A stretch of DNA of 64,000 nt from Paralteromonas sediminis (GTDB taxonomy: Bacteria; Pseudomonadota; Gammaproteobacteria; Enterobacterales; Alteromonadaceae), in assembly GCF_003820355.1 (NCBI RefSeq), contig NZ_RPOK01000001.1, forward strand, positions 646,847-710,846, read 5' to 3'. The notes beneath the pieces are model-generated. The model was not told the DNA's origin. It saw only the letters and a program-made list of their open reading frames with translations, and ran no database searches. Position 1 is the stretch's first letter; the number at the start of each line of letters is the position of its first letter. The translations under genes and the position numbers were made by a program. Of this stretch, positions 37,800 to 46,719 are shown piece by piece.

Positions 37800-37934
37800 G
37801 GTTAATGCAAGTTAAAAAATTGAGCAATCAAACGGTTTTTTTCTTTTTTTATCTTGATAATCCCGCCTTCGTACCAATATTCATTTCAGACACCTTGCCC
37901 CTAGGGGTATAACCTATAAAAACTGGAGAATAAT

Positions 37935-38540
37935 ATGAGTGTATTGGTCGGTCGTAAGGCGCCAGACTTCACTGCTGCTGCGGTGCTTGGCACAGGTGAA
38001 ATCGTTGATGAGTTTGTGTTGAGTGATGCAATTAAAGGAAAAAAAGCGGTTATCTTTTTCTACCCGTTAGACTTCACTTTTGTGTGTCCGTCAGAGCTTA
38101 TCGCGTTTGATAAGCGTTACGAAGATTTCCAAAAGCGCGGCGTAGAAGTCATTGGTGTGTCAATCGACTCTCAGTTCTCGCACAATGCATGGCGTAACAC
38201 GCCTGTTAATGAAGGTGGTATTGGGCCAGTTAAATACACCTTGGTGGCAGACGTTAAACACGAAATCTGTCAGGCATATGATGTTGAGCACCCAGAAGCT
38301 GGTGTGGCTTTCCGTGGCTCTTTCCTTATTGATGAAAACGGTGATGTGCGTCATCAAGTTGTGAATGATTTACCGCTTGGCCGCAACATAGACGAAATGC
38401 TGCGCATGGTAGATGCACTGGCATTCCACGAAGAGCACGGTGAAGTATGTCCAGCAGGTTGGACTGAAGGCAAAGCCGGTATGGACGCTAGCCCTGAAGG
38501 CGTAGCCAAATACTTGTCAGAAAAATCTGACGAACTATAA
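37935..38540 (+). CDS. Typical 2-Cys peroxiredoxin (AhpC/Prx1 class)
   Basis: 201 residues. The peroxidatic cysteine is in DFTFVCPSE and the resolving one in GEVCPAGW; the C-terminal extension ends YLSEKSDEL with a GGLG-like loop region in between (EGGIGPVKY). It reduces H2O2 and alkyl hydroperoxides in the cytoplasm. Gene order next to bfd, sodB and grxD makes an iron/oxidative-stress neighbourhood. Strong GGAG site before the ATG. No ahpF follows, so reduction is probably by thioredoxin. Confidence 0.93.
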   Translation: MSVLVGRKAPDFTAAAVLGTGEIVDEFVLSDAIKGKKAVIFFYPLDFTFVCPSELIAFDKRYEDFQKRGVEVIGVSIDSQFSHNAWRNTPVNEGGIGPVKYTLVADVKHEICQAYDVEHPEAGVAFRGSFLIDENGDVRHQVVNDLPLGRNIDEMLRMVDALAFHEEHGEVCPAGWTEGKAGMDASPEGVAKYLSEKSDEL

Positions 38541-38556
38541 GCACGTTTGTGAAGCA

Positions 38557-38590
38557 GGAAAGCCGCCTTATGGCGGCTTTTTTATTTTTA
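38557..38590. terminator. Terminator between the peroxiredoxin gene and rnt
   Basis: AAGCCGCC / GGCGGCTT around TTAT, followed by T-rich sequence on the plus strand. Serves the peroxiredoxin transcript and may also stop the converging rnt transcript. Confidence 0.85.
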
Positions 38591-39217
38591 CTACGAAAGT
38601 GGCCACCCACCTAGCGTCTTGTAACGGTTTACCATAAAACAAAACAGTTCTGCGGTTTTCTTAGCATCATATAAGGCACTATGTGCCTCTTTTTGGTCAA
38701 AGGGGATCTGAGCAGCCTGACAGGCTTTTACCAAGACAGTTTGCCCCAAAGCCAATGCAGCAAGACTGGTCGTGTCAAAAGAGACAAAGGGGTGGAAGGG
38801 CGTCCTTTTAATACTGCTTCGTTCTATTGCAGCATTCACGAAGCCCTGATCGAATGCTGCATTGTGTGCAACTATCACAGAGCGCTGACAATCTGCTGCT
38901 TTTTGCGCTTTTCTTATGCTTTTGCACAGGTTTTTCATGGCCTCAGACTCACTGATAGCGCCACGTAGGGCACAATGTATGTCAATGCCATTGAAATCCA
39001 AAGCAGCTTGCTCAATATTGGCGCCGTCAAAGGGTGTAATATGATGATGAAAGGTGTCGGCTGGTGCAATGATCCCATCTTCGTCCATGTGCACTGTGAC
39101 TGCTGCTATTTCCAGTAATGCGTCTGTGCTGGCATTAAAGCCCGCCGTTTCTACGTCTATAATAACAGGAAAATAACCGCGAAATCGCTGGTTGAGTTGT
39201 TGTACTGAGTCGCTCAT
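38591..39217 (-). CDS. rnt: Ribonuclease T
   Basis: 208 residues from ATG 39217 (TTG 39226 is an upstream alternative). DEDD-type 3' exonuclease: D and E in [11 protein letters not shown] in HNAAFDQGF, and [14 protein letters not shown] at the end complete the DEDDh set. RNase T trims the 3' ends of tRNA and 23S/5S rRNA. Nearly collinear with E. coli Rnt. It diverges from motY, the arrangement known from Vibrio. Confidence 0.95.
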   Translation of the reverse strand: MSDSVQQLNQRFRGYFPVIIDVETAGFNASTDALLEIAAVTVHMDEDGIIAPADTFHHHITPFDGANIEQAALDFNGIDIHCALRGAISESEAMKNLCKSIRKAQKAADCQRSVIVAHNAAFDQGFVNAAIERSSIKRTPFHPFVSFDTTSLAALALGQTVLVKACQAAQIPFDQKEAHSALYDAKKTAELFCFMVNRYKTLGGWPLS

Positions 39218-39336
39218 ACTTGCCAAATTAGAATTGCTTTAGTCGAATGATAACATTATCAACTGCTAAAGCATTCAGACGATTGGACGATAAATTCAAA
39301 TAGAGCTGTATGTGCGCTTTCTGTGGGGGAATTAAC

Positions 39337-40200
39337 ATGTTGCGACTGAGTGTGTTGTGTTTTGGTTTGTTGTGTGGGTCGTCACACGCCGCCATGCGAC
39401 AATATGCTGCGCCGGTTGAATCATCTGCATGGATGTTACAAGAAAGCTCACGCTTAACCTGTGCCCTAGCCCACACCTTACCGGGTTATGGCAGTGCTAC
39501 ATTCACCAGTATGGCGTCTAAACAGCTCAATATGGAATTTGAGTTAGACATGAAACTGTTGCCGAAACGATTTGGCACCGCCGCTGTGTATTCTGTTCCG
39601 CCTCAATGGATGCCTGGTAAAGCACAGCGCAAGCTAGCCGATATGACAATTCGTACACAGTACAATGGTGACTTGCCAGAAGATGTGGCCTGGACTATGT
39701 TGTCCGAGTTAGAAAAAGGCCACTGGCCAACCATTTATTATCAGGACTGGTACAACCAAGCCGATAAAGTAGCAGTGAGTCTGAACGCCAGTAATTTTTA
39801 TAACGAGTATCAGTCTTTCGTCAATTGCGTCTCTAATTTATTGCCATACAGTTTTGAAGACATTGCCTATACGGTGCTGAGTTACGAAAAAAATTCCACC
39901 AAGCTGACACGTTATTCGCAGCGTCAGTTAGAAATGATTGGTGAATATCTCAAAGAAGACACAGCCCTTGAGCTGGTTTTGATAGATGGTCACGCTGATA
40001 GCTGGGGCGCGTCTGGGCGTAATGAGCAATTGTCTATTCGACGCGCTAATGTGATTAAAGACTACTTTACTCAAATGGGGGTTGAAGCTGATAGGATTGA
40101 CATCACAGGCCATGGCGAACGCCGTCATATCGCCCCCAACGACACGCCAGAGTCCAGAGCGTTGAACCGTCGCGTTATCGTGCAATTGAGTAAAGTTTAA
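39337..40200 (+). CDS. motY: Sodium-type flagellar motor protein MotY
   Basis: 287 residues from ATG 39337, which has GGGGGA upstream. Signal peptide to about SSHA. The N-terminal ~150 residues carry the MotY-specific domain (SMASKQLNMEFELDMKL, LSELEKGHWPTIYYQDW, FVNCVSNLLPYSFEDIAYTVL), followed by an OmpA-like peptidoglycan-binding domain (LVLIDGHADSWG, RRANVIKDYF, GHGERRHIA, NRRVIVQL). MotY forms the T ring with MotX around Na+-driven polar flagellar motors. The MotX and stator genes are not in the window, which is usual. Confidence 0.9.
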   Translation: MLRLSVLCFGLLCGSSHAAMRQYAAPVESSAWMLQESSRLTCALAHTLPGYGSATFTSMASKQLNMEFELDMKLLPKRFGTAAVYSVPPQWMPGKAQRKLADMTIRTQYNGDLPEDVAWTMLSELEKGHWPTIYYQDWYNQADKVAVSLNASNFYNEYQSFVNCVSNLLPYSFEDIAYTVLSYEKNSTKLTRYSQRQLEMIGEYLKEDTALELVLIDGHADSWGASGRNEQLSIRRANVIKDYFTQMGVEADRIDITGHGERRHIAPNDTPESRALNRRVIVQLSKV

Positions 40201-41201
40201 GGTGTCACTGGGCGTGCATCGCGCCACGCACTAACCGGTGGTACCTGATCAGTAAACACGCCGTCTACCCCGGCCAATGCTAAGTTATTCAGCAAGGTTG
40301 TTCCGTTCATGTTTTCAGGTAACGCATCTTGTCTGTATGTGTATGCATGAATAGATAGGCCTGCTTCTTTGGCCTGTTTTACCCACGTGTTTACAGTGAC
40401 ATCGCCTCGCGGCATGGCCTGGTCAAACAACTGCGGGTACCAAGGGCCTATGCCATCTACATAATGCGCGAGAGTTGCCATTCCTTCTGATGTCCTAAGC
40501 CAGTCATAATCAGTGTCTGATTCGCCCCAGCTGTTTTCTCCCAATAGCTGTACTAACCTGGTCTGTAAGCCCAGTGCAGTGCGCAAGCGTTTGATTTCGG
40601 AAAAGTCAAAACACTGCACAATAATATTGGCCGAGGCATTGTTGAGACCAAGACTCTCTATGTGCTTTACGAAGGCGGCAGAAATGTCTATACCATGACG
40701 TTTGTGGAACGCGGGCGACTTAATTTCTGGGTAGAGACCGACGCGTTTCCCTGTGCTGCGATTTAATTCCTGAATCAGCGCAACCTGTTCTGAAAAAGTA
40801 GCAATAGAAAAGCTGTGATCACCTTGATAGCGCTGTGAGAATACCTGTTGTGATTGCCTGTTTTGACGTTCGTGTACGGTTAGCTGTTTCAACTCTTCAA
40901 GTGTGAAATCGATAGCATACCAGCGGCCATCGTCTCGCGCGCGGTCTGGAAATATTGCCTCAACGTTGGTGACGGTCTCTAGATGAATATCGTGCAGCAC
41001 AATAAGTTCACCGTCCTTACTCATCACCAGATCCTGTTCAATATAATCCGGTGATTGTGCATGGGCCAATATTGCAGCTTCTAATGTGTGTTCTGGCAAA
41101 TAGCCAGAGGCACCTCTATGTGCAATGATGTCAAAGGCAAACACCGGAAAACTACAGCACAAAATAGGCAAAATCAGACGGCTTAAAAAACGCATACTCA
41201 C
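40197..41201 (-). CDS. glpQ: Periplasmic glycerophosphodiester phosphodiesterase, GlpQ-like
   Basis: 334 residues with a signal peptide to about PVFA. GDPD catalytic motifs: HRGASGYLPEHTLEAA with the catalytic His, YIEQDLVMSKDGELIVLHD with acidic metal ligands and second His, and LYPEIKSP further on, as in E. coli GlpQ. It hydrolyses glycerophosphodiesters to glycerol-3-phosphate and alcohol. No glpT transporter adjacent. Its stop shares the TTAA with the converging motY stop. Confidence 0.92.
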   Translation of the reverse strand: MSMRFLSRLILPILCCSFPVFAFDIIAHRGASGYLPEHTLEAAILAHAQSPDYIEQDLVMSKDGELIVLHDIHLETVTNVEAIFPDRARDDGRWYAIDFTLEELKQLTVHERQNRQSQQVFSQRYQGDHSFSIATFSEQVALIQELNRSTGKRVGLYPEIKSPAFHKRHGIDISAAFVKHIESLGLNNASANIIVQCFDFSEIKRLRTALGLQTRLVQLLGENSWGESDTDYDWLRTSEGMATLAHYVDGIGPWYPQLFDQAMPRGDVTVNTWVKQAKEAGLSIHAYTYRQDALPENMNGTTLLNNLALAGVDGVFTDQVPPVSAWRDARPVTP

Positions 41202-41290
41202 AAAGTCTCGTGTGACATTAATAGCAAGCGAGTCTATGGCGGCGATTTAGCGATGGCAAGTGACAATATGGTTACAATGCGATGTCTTTT

Positions 41291-41677
41291 CTAACCCTGC
41301 TTTTGAATGAGTTCAATGGCATAACCATCAGGATCCCGGACGAATGCAATGACAGTATCACCACCCAAAACAGGACCGGGTTTGCGATAGACATCAGCAC
41401 CGTGTTGTTCCAGCTTGTCACAAAATTGGTAAATGTCTTCTACGGCGAATGCCACATGTCCAAATGCAGTGCCCATGTCGTATTCATTGTCTCCCCAGTT
41501 ATAGGTGAGTTCTAGTACTGCTTGGTCTTCCTCTGAGCCATAACCGACAAATGCTAGCGTATATTTGTACTCGCTGTTCTCACTGGTTCGGAATAGTGAC
41601 ATGCCCATGGTATCAACATAAAACGCCAACGAGCGCTCTAGGTTTGATACTCTTAGCATGGTATGGAGCATTCTCAT
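41291..41677 (-). CDS. gloA: Lactoylglutathione lyase (glyoxalase I)
   Basis: 128 residues, AAGGA site upstream. Metal ligands as in E. coli GloA: His in MLHTMLRV, Glu in VLELTYNWG, His in GHVAFAV and Glu in AIELIQ. Converts the methylglyoxal-glutathione adduct to S-lactoylglutathione. Glutathione comes from the gshA product encoded elsewhere in the window. Confidence 0.95.
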   Translation of the reverse strand: MRMLHTMLRVSNLERSLAFYVDTMGMSLFRTSENSEYKYTLAFVGYGSEEDQAVLELTYNWGDNEYDMGTAFGHVAFAVEDIYQFCDKLEQHGADVYRKPGPVLGGDTVIAFVRDPDGYAIELIQKQG

Positions 41678-41793
41678 GGTAGTTTTCCTTTTTTGGCTAT
41701 CTATAAAGCTAGTATGCTAACGTTGTTAGGTTCTGCGACCAATCTTTTTTGTGGTTGCCGCGTACATTTTCACAGTAGAAGCACAGACTTACC

Positions 41794-42696
41794 ATGACGA
41801 TGAAAATAATAAAAACAAATGAAAAAAAATTAGGCAAACACGCTGCCACCGTCTACCACTTACAGTCGCCACGCGAGGGTTATCTCGCGGTCACACACTT
41901 GCCTGTGGAGGATGCTAAAGGCGCTATCGTGATGCTGCCTGGTATGTTCAGCAACCGAAAGTTCTGGATTTCTGACAAAGGTATTGGACTTGCCGGATTT
42001 TTGGCTGATGCGGGGTATACCTGCTGGATAGTTGATCGCCGAGGAATGGGGGACGCCGCGCAGGCACTGAGAGACCAGCAAACCCTGTTTAATGCCATGG
42101 AAGTCGATCTCCCAGCAGTACAGACCCTGCTGAAACAAAAGGGGCATGATAGCGCCTATTACATGGGACATTCATTTGGTGGCGTTATCAATGGCATAAG
42201 TATCGCAAATGGCTATTTAAAAGCTGACGGCGTAGCAGGATTGATCAATTTCAGTTCACAGCTGACAGTGGGGAAGACCTTCCTTAATAAACCCTACAGT
42301 GCACTGATCTATGGGATTACAGGGATCATCGGTTATTGGCCTTCCCGGTTTTTTAAAATGGGACCCGAAAACGAAAGCAAGCATGTTATGCGGGACAGTT
42401 GCCGTCTAGTCGAATGGGCAAAAGGTCAGGACAAAGCCAGTTTCTGGCGCGGTTTTGAGCAAATAACCTGTCCCGTACTCGCGTTTGGTTCCGTGGGAGA
42501 TAGCGTTGATCCGCCAGCGGGGTGTGAAGCCTTTATTGCGCCAATGGGCAGCAGCAACAAACAGTTTACGCTGTTAGGCAAAGCGTATGGGCATCGCAAG
42601 GACTATGATCATGTGGGCATGCTGGTAAGTAAAGAGGCGCAACAAGAAGTCTGGCCAATGGTGCTCGCCTGGCTGGATAAGCTAACGGAAAAATAA
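41794..42696 (+). CDS. Alpha/beta hydrolase
   Basis: 300 residues, no signal peptide. Oxyanion region LPGMFSNRKFW, nucleophile elbow GHSFGG (S127), acidic residue in GSVGDSVDPP and final His in DYDHVGML complete a hydrolase triad. The family resembles lipase/esterase-type serine hydrolases with unknown substrate. It is probably monocistronic, facing gloA across a 116-base divergent gap. Confidence 0.8.
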   Translation: MTMKIIKTNEKKLGKHAATVYHLQSPREGYLAVTHLPVEDAKGAIVMLPGMFSNRKFWISDKGIGLAGFLADAGYTCWIVDRRGMGDAAQALRDQQTLFNAMEVDLPAVQTLLKQKGHDSAYYMGHSFGGVINGISIANGYLKADGVAGLINFSSQLTVGKTFLNKPYSALIYGITGIIGYWPSRFFKMGPENESKHVMRDSCRLVEWAKGQDKASFWRGFEQITCPVLAFGSVGDSVDPPAGCEAFIAPMGSSNKQFTLLGKAYGHRKDYDHVGMLVSKEAQQEVWPMVLAWLDKLTEK

Positions 42697-42784
42697 ACGT
42701 TTACAAAAATAGCCTGATTTTTCAGTGCATTATTTTGCTACACTGCAAGCTGGTTTAGATAACGTATTTAAAACGGGCTGACTA

Positions 42785-43918
42785 TTGCAATTCATACGCG
42801 CAGACAAGGTGTTGCGAACATCCAAGTCCATTGTGCTGTCAGGCTTTTGTATTGGGCTCTTCCTTAGTGTGGGTGTGCTAAGTGGAGATCCGCAAGGGCG
42901 AGTTAACCTGTTGTATTTACTTGCGATATTCATGCTAATACCAGCGTTGGGTGCAGGGCTGTCCGCCTTGTCATTACTGTCTGCCAGTGGTCTCAATCTG
43001 GCTAGGTTGTTACTCCTGATCCCTTTGTGGACACCTTCGCAGAAACAGTTCTTACACACGCTTAGGCAACATCAACTCGATAAATACTGGTGCTTTGTGC
43101 AGAGTCAGATGGCTGGATTAGCCTATGCCTTTGCCACATTGCTGGCTTTTCTGGTGTTGTTGCTCTTTACTGATATGCATTTTGTCTGGCGTAGTACCTT
43201 GTTATCCGCTGAGCAATTGCATCCTGTGTTGGTTGCTATTGCTACACCATGGTGGTTTTGGGAAGCCGCACAACCCTCCTATGCACTGTTGCAGGCAACC
43301 CAGGACTCGCGTTTGGCAGCTGACTACGCAGACGCACACGCTTATGCGCAGTGGTGGCCCTTTGTATTTGCTATTCTGATTGTTTATTCCTTTTCTCTCA
43401 GAGTCATACTATGGGGAGTGGGCCGTTGGTGCCTATCCCGTCAGTTGCGCCAGATAAACCGAGAGCAGCAGTTTGTTAGTGACGAGCGAGACCTCACCCA
43501 AACCCACGATACGTTATCTGAGATTCATGAGAACAGTGTTGAGATATTGCCTACTGACTATTGGCTGGCCAACTGGGGCCGGTTTGATCAAAGTGGTATT
43601 GCCACATTGTCGCTACAACCCAAATCTGTCATTCAGGTTAACGCACACACCCAGCCCGAGGATTTACCGGCTGAATGCCGAACAATGAAGCAGCTTTTGC
43701 TGGTAAAAGCGTGGGAGCCCCCTTTAGGCGAATTGGCCGATTATATGAATCAATTTAAAGGCTGGGTGTTACCAGTAGACAGTAAGCAAGGCAGGTTGTG
43801 CCCCCCTAAACATGCACATTTGCAAGAGTGGCAACGTTTTGTTTACGAACAGCAAGGGTGGGCATTGTATCAACCAACATCCTGGTCAAGGTACCCAACA
43901 ACAAAAAAAGAGGGGTAA
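42785..43918 (+). CDS. DUF2868 membrane protein
   Basis: 377 residues with four hydrophobic segments (about residues 17-37, 45-70, 115-135, 190-215) and a soluble C-terminal half. Start is TTG 42785 with a weak ribosome-binding site; no better candidate is upstream. The pairing with a following DUF3482 GTPase gene, one base away, is a conserved feature of this family. Probably an inner-membrane partner of that GTPase. Function unknown. Confidence 0.8.
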   Translation: MQFIRADKVLRTSKSIVLSGFCIGLFLSVGVLSGDPQGRVNLLYLLAIFMLIPALGAGLSALSLLSASGLNLARLLLLIPLWTPSQKQFLHTLRQHQLDKYWCFVQSQMAGLAYAFATLLAFLVLLLFTDMHFVWRSTLLSAEQLHPVLVAIATPWWFWEAAQPSYALLQATQDSRLAADYADAHAYAQWWPFVFAILIVYSFSLRVILWGVGRWCLSRQLRQINREQQFVSDERDLTQTHDTLSEIHENSVEILPTDYWLANWGRFDQSGIATLSLQPKSVIQVNAHTQPEDLPAECRTMKQLLLVKAWEPPLGELADYMNQFKGWVLPVDSKQGRLCPPKHAHLQEWQRFVYEQQGWALYQPTSWSRYPTTKKEG

Positions 43919-43919
43919 C

Positions 43920-45281
43920 ATGCAAGCAAAATTTGCAGTAGTAGGGCACCCTAACAAGGGTAAGTCTTCTATCGTCTCTACCTTGTCTCACAATGACCAA
44001 ATCAGTATTTCAAGTAGAAGTGGAACGACAGAAAAAGCAGAAGCCTATTTAGTGAAGACCACGACAAGTGCGTATGCGCTTATCGATACACCGGGCTTTC
44101 AGCGTCCTACCAAAGTACTCCAATGGCTACAGCAACACGCAGCCAATGCCAGTGAGAGGGCTGCTGTGGTTGCACAGTTTGTCGCTGATGATACGTGTCA
44201 GAGACAGTTTCCAGATGAGGTCGCGTTACTCAAGCCCATTATCGATGGGGCAGCCATTTTATATGTCGTGGATGGTTCAAGGCCTTATGGCGCTGAATAC
44301 GAAGCTGAAATGGAAATCTTACGGTGGACTGGCCAACCCTCAATGGCATTGGTGAACCCCATTGAAAGTGAGGATTGTGTTGATGAATGGAAGTCGGCAT
44401 TGGCCCAATTTTTTAAAACCGTCCGAGTATTCAACCCGTTTGACGCCGATTTTGATAAGCAGGTTGAGCTGTTACAAACGTTTTCCTTTCTTAACCCTGA
44501 CTGGCAACCGAGTTTAAGCCAAGTCATCGAAGACTTGCGTCAATCCCGGCAGCGTCAACAGCAGGAAAGTGTGCAGATATTAGTGCGGCTATTGCTGGAC
44601 GTCTGTAGCTATCAATATTGTCAAAAAGTACTCACTCATCAACAAGCAAAAGCCTCAGAAGCACTACTGCATAAGCACTTCAGCAATTGGGTCGCGCAAC
44701 GCGAGAAGGAGGCAATCAGTGAATTGTTGTCAGTGTTTGCGCACACGACGACCTCCTTTTCACTAGACCAGATAGACACACCACCTGATTTGTTCGATGT
44801 GGATCAGTGGTTTGCCTGGGGGCTAAATAAAAAACAGTTAGTTTCTGCTGCTACACTGGCCGGCGCTATGGGCGGCGCCGCGGTAGATATGGCCGTTGCT
44901 GGGCACAGCTTTATGCTAGGTGCAATAGGTGGCGGTCTGCTGGGCGCTGGCAGTGCTTGGTTTGGTTCAGGTAAATTACTCGACCTGAAAGTGAAAGGCC
45001 TGCCAATGGGCGGTTTTCAGGCTTGCGTGGGACCGATAAAAAATCGCAATTTTCCCTATGTGGTTATAGGCCGGTATGTGTACCTATATCGTCAAATTGC
45101 ACGGCTTAATCACGCCGACAGACGGGCACTAAATGTCAATGCAGACGACTTTCAAACTGCCGTGGATAATCTCGAAAAAAATGCACAAAAAACATTGCAC
45201 AAAGCCTGCGACAAACTAATTAAACAAAAGCGCATCGACGAGTTGGATGAGGTGCTCAGTGCTTTGTTGACTGTAGATTAG
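43920..45281 (+). CDS. DUF3482 GTPase, membrane-associated
   Basis: 453 residues from ATG 43920, which has GAGGGG six bases upstream; an open extension to 43812 overlaps the DUF2868 gene. The G domain has G1 GHPNKGKSS (residues 9-17), switch threonine in SGTTEKAEAY and G3 DTPG. G4 appears as VNPIES in place of NKxD. The C-terminal half contains a Gly/Ala-rich hydrophobic stretch (about residues 310-350), likely membrane-embedded. Role unknown; its DUF2868 neighbour is the likely partner. Confidence 0.82.
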   Translation: MQAKFAVVGHPNKGKSSIVSTLSHNDQISISSRSGTTEKAEAYLVKTTTSAYALIDTPGFQRPTKVLQWLQQHAANASERAAVVAQFVADDTCQRQFPDEVALLKPIIDGAAILYVVDGSRPYGAEYEAEMEILRWTGQPSMALVNPIESEDCVDEWKSALAQFFKTVRVFNPFDADFDKQVELLQTFSFLNPDWQPSLSQVIEDLRQSRQRQQQESVQILVRLLLDVCSYQYCQKVLTHQQAKASEALLHKHFSNWVAQREKEAISELLSVFAHTTTSFSLDQIDTPPDLFDVDQWFAWGLNKKQLVSAATLAGAMGGAAVDMAVAGHSFMLGAIGGGLLGAGSAWFGSGKLLDLKVKGLPMGGFQACVGPIKNRNFPYVVIGRYVYLYRQIARLNHADRRALNVNADDFQTAVDNLEKNAQKTLHKACDKLIKQKRIDELDEVLSALLTVD

Positions 45282-45285
45282 CCTC

Positions 45286-45990
45286 TCACTTGCGTTTGGC
45301 TGACGTTTTTAGTTTTTTTTCTTGTTCTTTTAGTACTTGGTTGATAAAGCTTTTCCGGCCGTACTGTCGAGTAATGATGCACCTGTCTAACGAAAAACCT
45401 CTTGCAGGACAGTATTCACGTCCGTAAAAAATGATTTGTAAATGCAGATCGTTCCATTTTTCTTTCGGAAACAAGCGTTTTGCGTCACGTTCGGTTTGTT
45501 CCACGCTTTTTCCATTGGACAAGCCCCATCGGTACATGAGTCTATGAATATGTGTATCAACGGGAAAAGCCGGCACACCAAACGCTTGTGCCATCACTAC
45601 CGATGCTGTTTTATGACCCACGCCAGGCATGGCTTCGAGTGCAGCAAAATCTTTAGGAACAAGGCCACCATGCTGCTTAATGATCATGTCAGAAAGGTGC
45701 CAGATACCCTTTGATTTCATTGGTGAGAGGCCACAGGGTTTAATGATCTCTTTAATTTCTTCAATGCTCATAAGCACCATATCAAACGGATTATCTGCTC
45801 GGGCAAATAATTTTGGGGTGATTTGATTGACGCGCTCATCCGTGCATTGTGCAGACAACAATACGGCAATTAAAAGTGTGTAAGGGTCTTTGTGATCTAA
45901 CGGAACAGGCACCTCTGGATAGAGATCTTCAAGGATACGTATGATGGCTTGCACTTTTTCCTGTTTGGAAAGGGATTTCATATCTGTCAT
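45286..45990 (-). CDS. nth: Endonuclease III-like DNA glycosylase lacking two Fe-S cysteines
   Basis: 234 residues. HhH-GPD fold with the catalytic lysine K127 in MPGVGHKTASVV and aspartate D145 in FPVDTHIHR, so base excision of oxidised pyrimidines is expected. The C-terminal cluster motif should be C-x6-C-x2-C-x5-C. Here it reads C194, L201, C204, Y210, so the second and fourth cysteines are gone and a normal [4Fe-4S] cluster cannot form. The tail beyond is basic (KKLKTSAKRK). It follows rsxE as the last gene of the rsx locus, the usual nth position. Confidence 0.9.
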   Translation of the reverse strand: MTDMKSLSKQEKVQAIIRILEDLYPEVPVPLDHKDPYTLLIAVLLSAQCTDERVNQITPKLFARADNPFDMVLMSIEEIKEIIKPCGLSPMKSKGIWHLSDMIIKQHGGLVPKDFAALEAMPGVGHKTASVVMAQAFGVPAFPVDTHIHRLMYRWGLSNGKSVEQTERDAKRLFPKEKWNDLHLQIIFYGREYCPARGFSLDRCIITRQYGRKSFINQVLKEQEKKLKTSAKRK

Positions 45991-46011
45991 GGCAAGGAAT
46001 ATTCTTTATTG

Positions 46012-46719
46012 TTAGCTTTCAGCGGTGACTCTGGCCCGCTCAACTTTGGTGATACTTTCGGATTCAACGCGGGATTTGTAAACACTATCAATGTAATTTT
46101 TTAACGCAATGATCAGTCCCATACCAATAAATGCGCCTGGTGGTAAAATAGCCAGCAAAAACGGGTTGTCTGTCTGAAACACAACAATGGTCCAGTCACT
46201 GGCAATATCACCAAACAGTCTGTCAGCTCCGGCAAATAAAGTGCCTGCACCGAATATTTCGCGCATTCCTCCAAGTAACATAAGCACCAATGCAAAACCA
46301 AGCCCCATGACAAACCCGTCATAGGCAGCGAGATGTGGGGGCTGTTTTGATGCGTAGGCCTCAGCACGTCCGATAATGGCGCAGTTCGTTACTATCAGCG
46401 GAATAAAAATACCCAGTGCAAGGTATAGGTTGTAGGTAAATGCATTCATTAGCAACTCTATAACAGTAACATAAGCTGCGATAATCATGACAAAAACCGG
46501 TATGCGGATATCATTAGGAACCCATTGCCTTACGACAGACACAGTCACATTAGCACCGACAAGCACAAACAAGGTCGCCAGACCCAGGCCAAGACCATTG
46601 ATAAAGGTAGCGGTGACGGCCAAAAGTGGGCACAACCCCAATAACTGAACCAAGGCGGGGTTGTTTTTCCACAGACCTTCGATGGATAGGGTCTGCAAGG
46701 TATCTTTCAGATTTGACAT
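46012..46719 (-). CDS. rsxE: Rsx/Rnf electron-transport complex subunit E
   Basis: 235 residues, about six membrane helices, with [17 protein letters not shown] at the start and the [22 protein letters not shown] loop in the middle, typical of RnfE/RsxE. One base from rsxG. Together the six subunits form a membrane NADH/ferredoxin:redox complex that in E. coli resets SoxR; in marine relatives it may act as an ion-translocating Rnf pump. Confidence 0.95.
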   Translation of the reverse strand: MSNLKDTLQTLSIEGLWKNNPALVQLLGLCPLLAVTATFINGLGLGLATLFVLVGANVTVSVVRQWVPNDIRIPVFVMIIAAYVTVIELLMNAFTYNLYLALGIFIPLIVTNCAIIGRAEAYASKQPPHLAAYDGFVMGLGFALVLMLLGGMREIFGAGTLFAGADRLFGDIASDWTIVVFQTDNPFLLAILPPGAFIGMGLIIALKNYIDSVYKSRVESESITKVERARVTAES

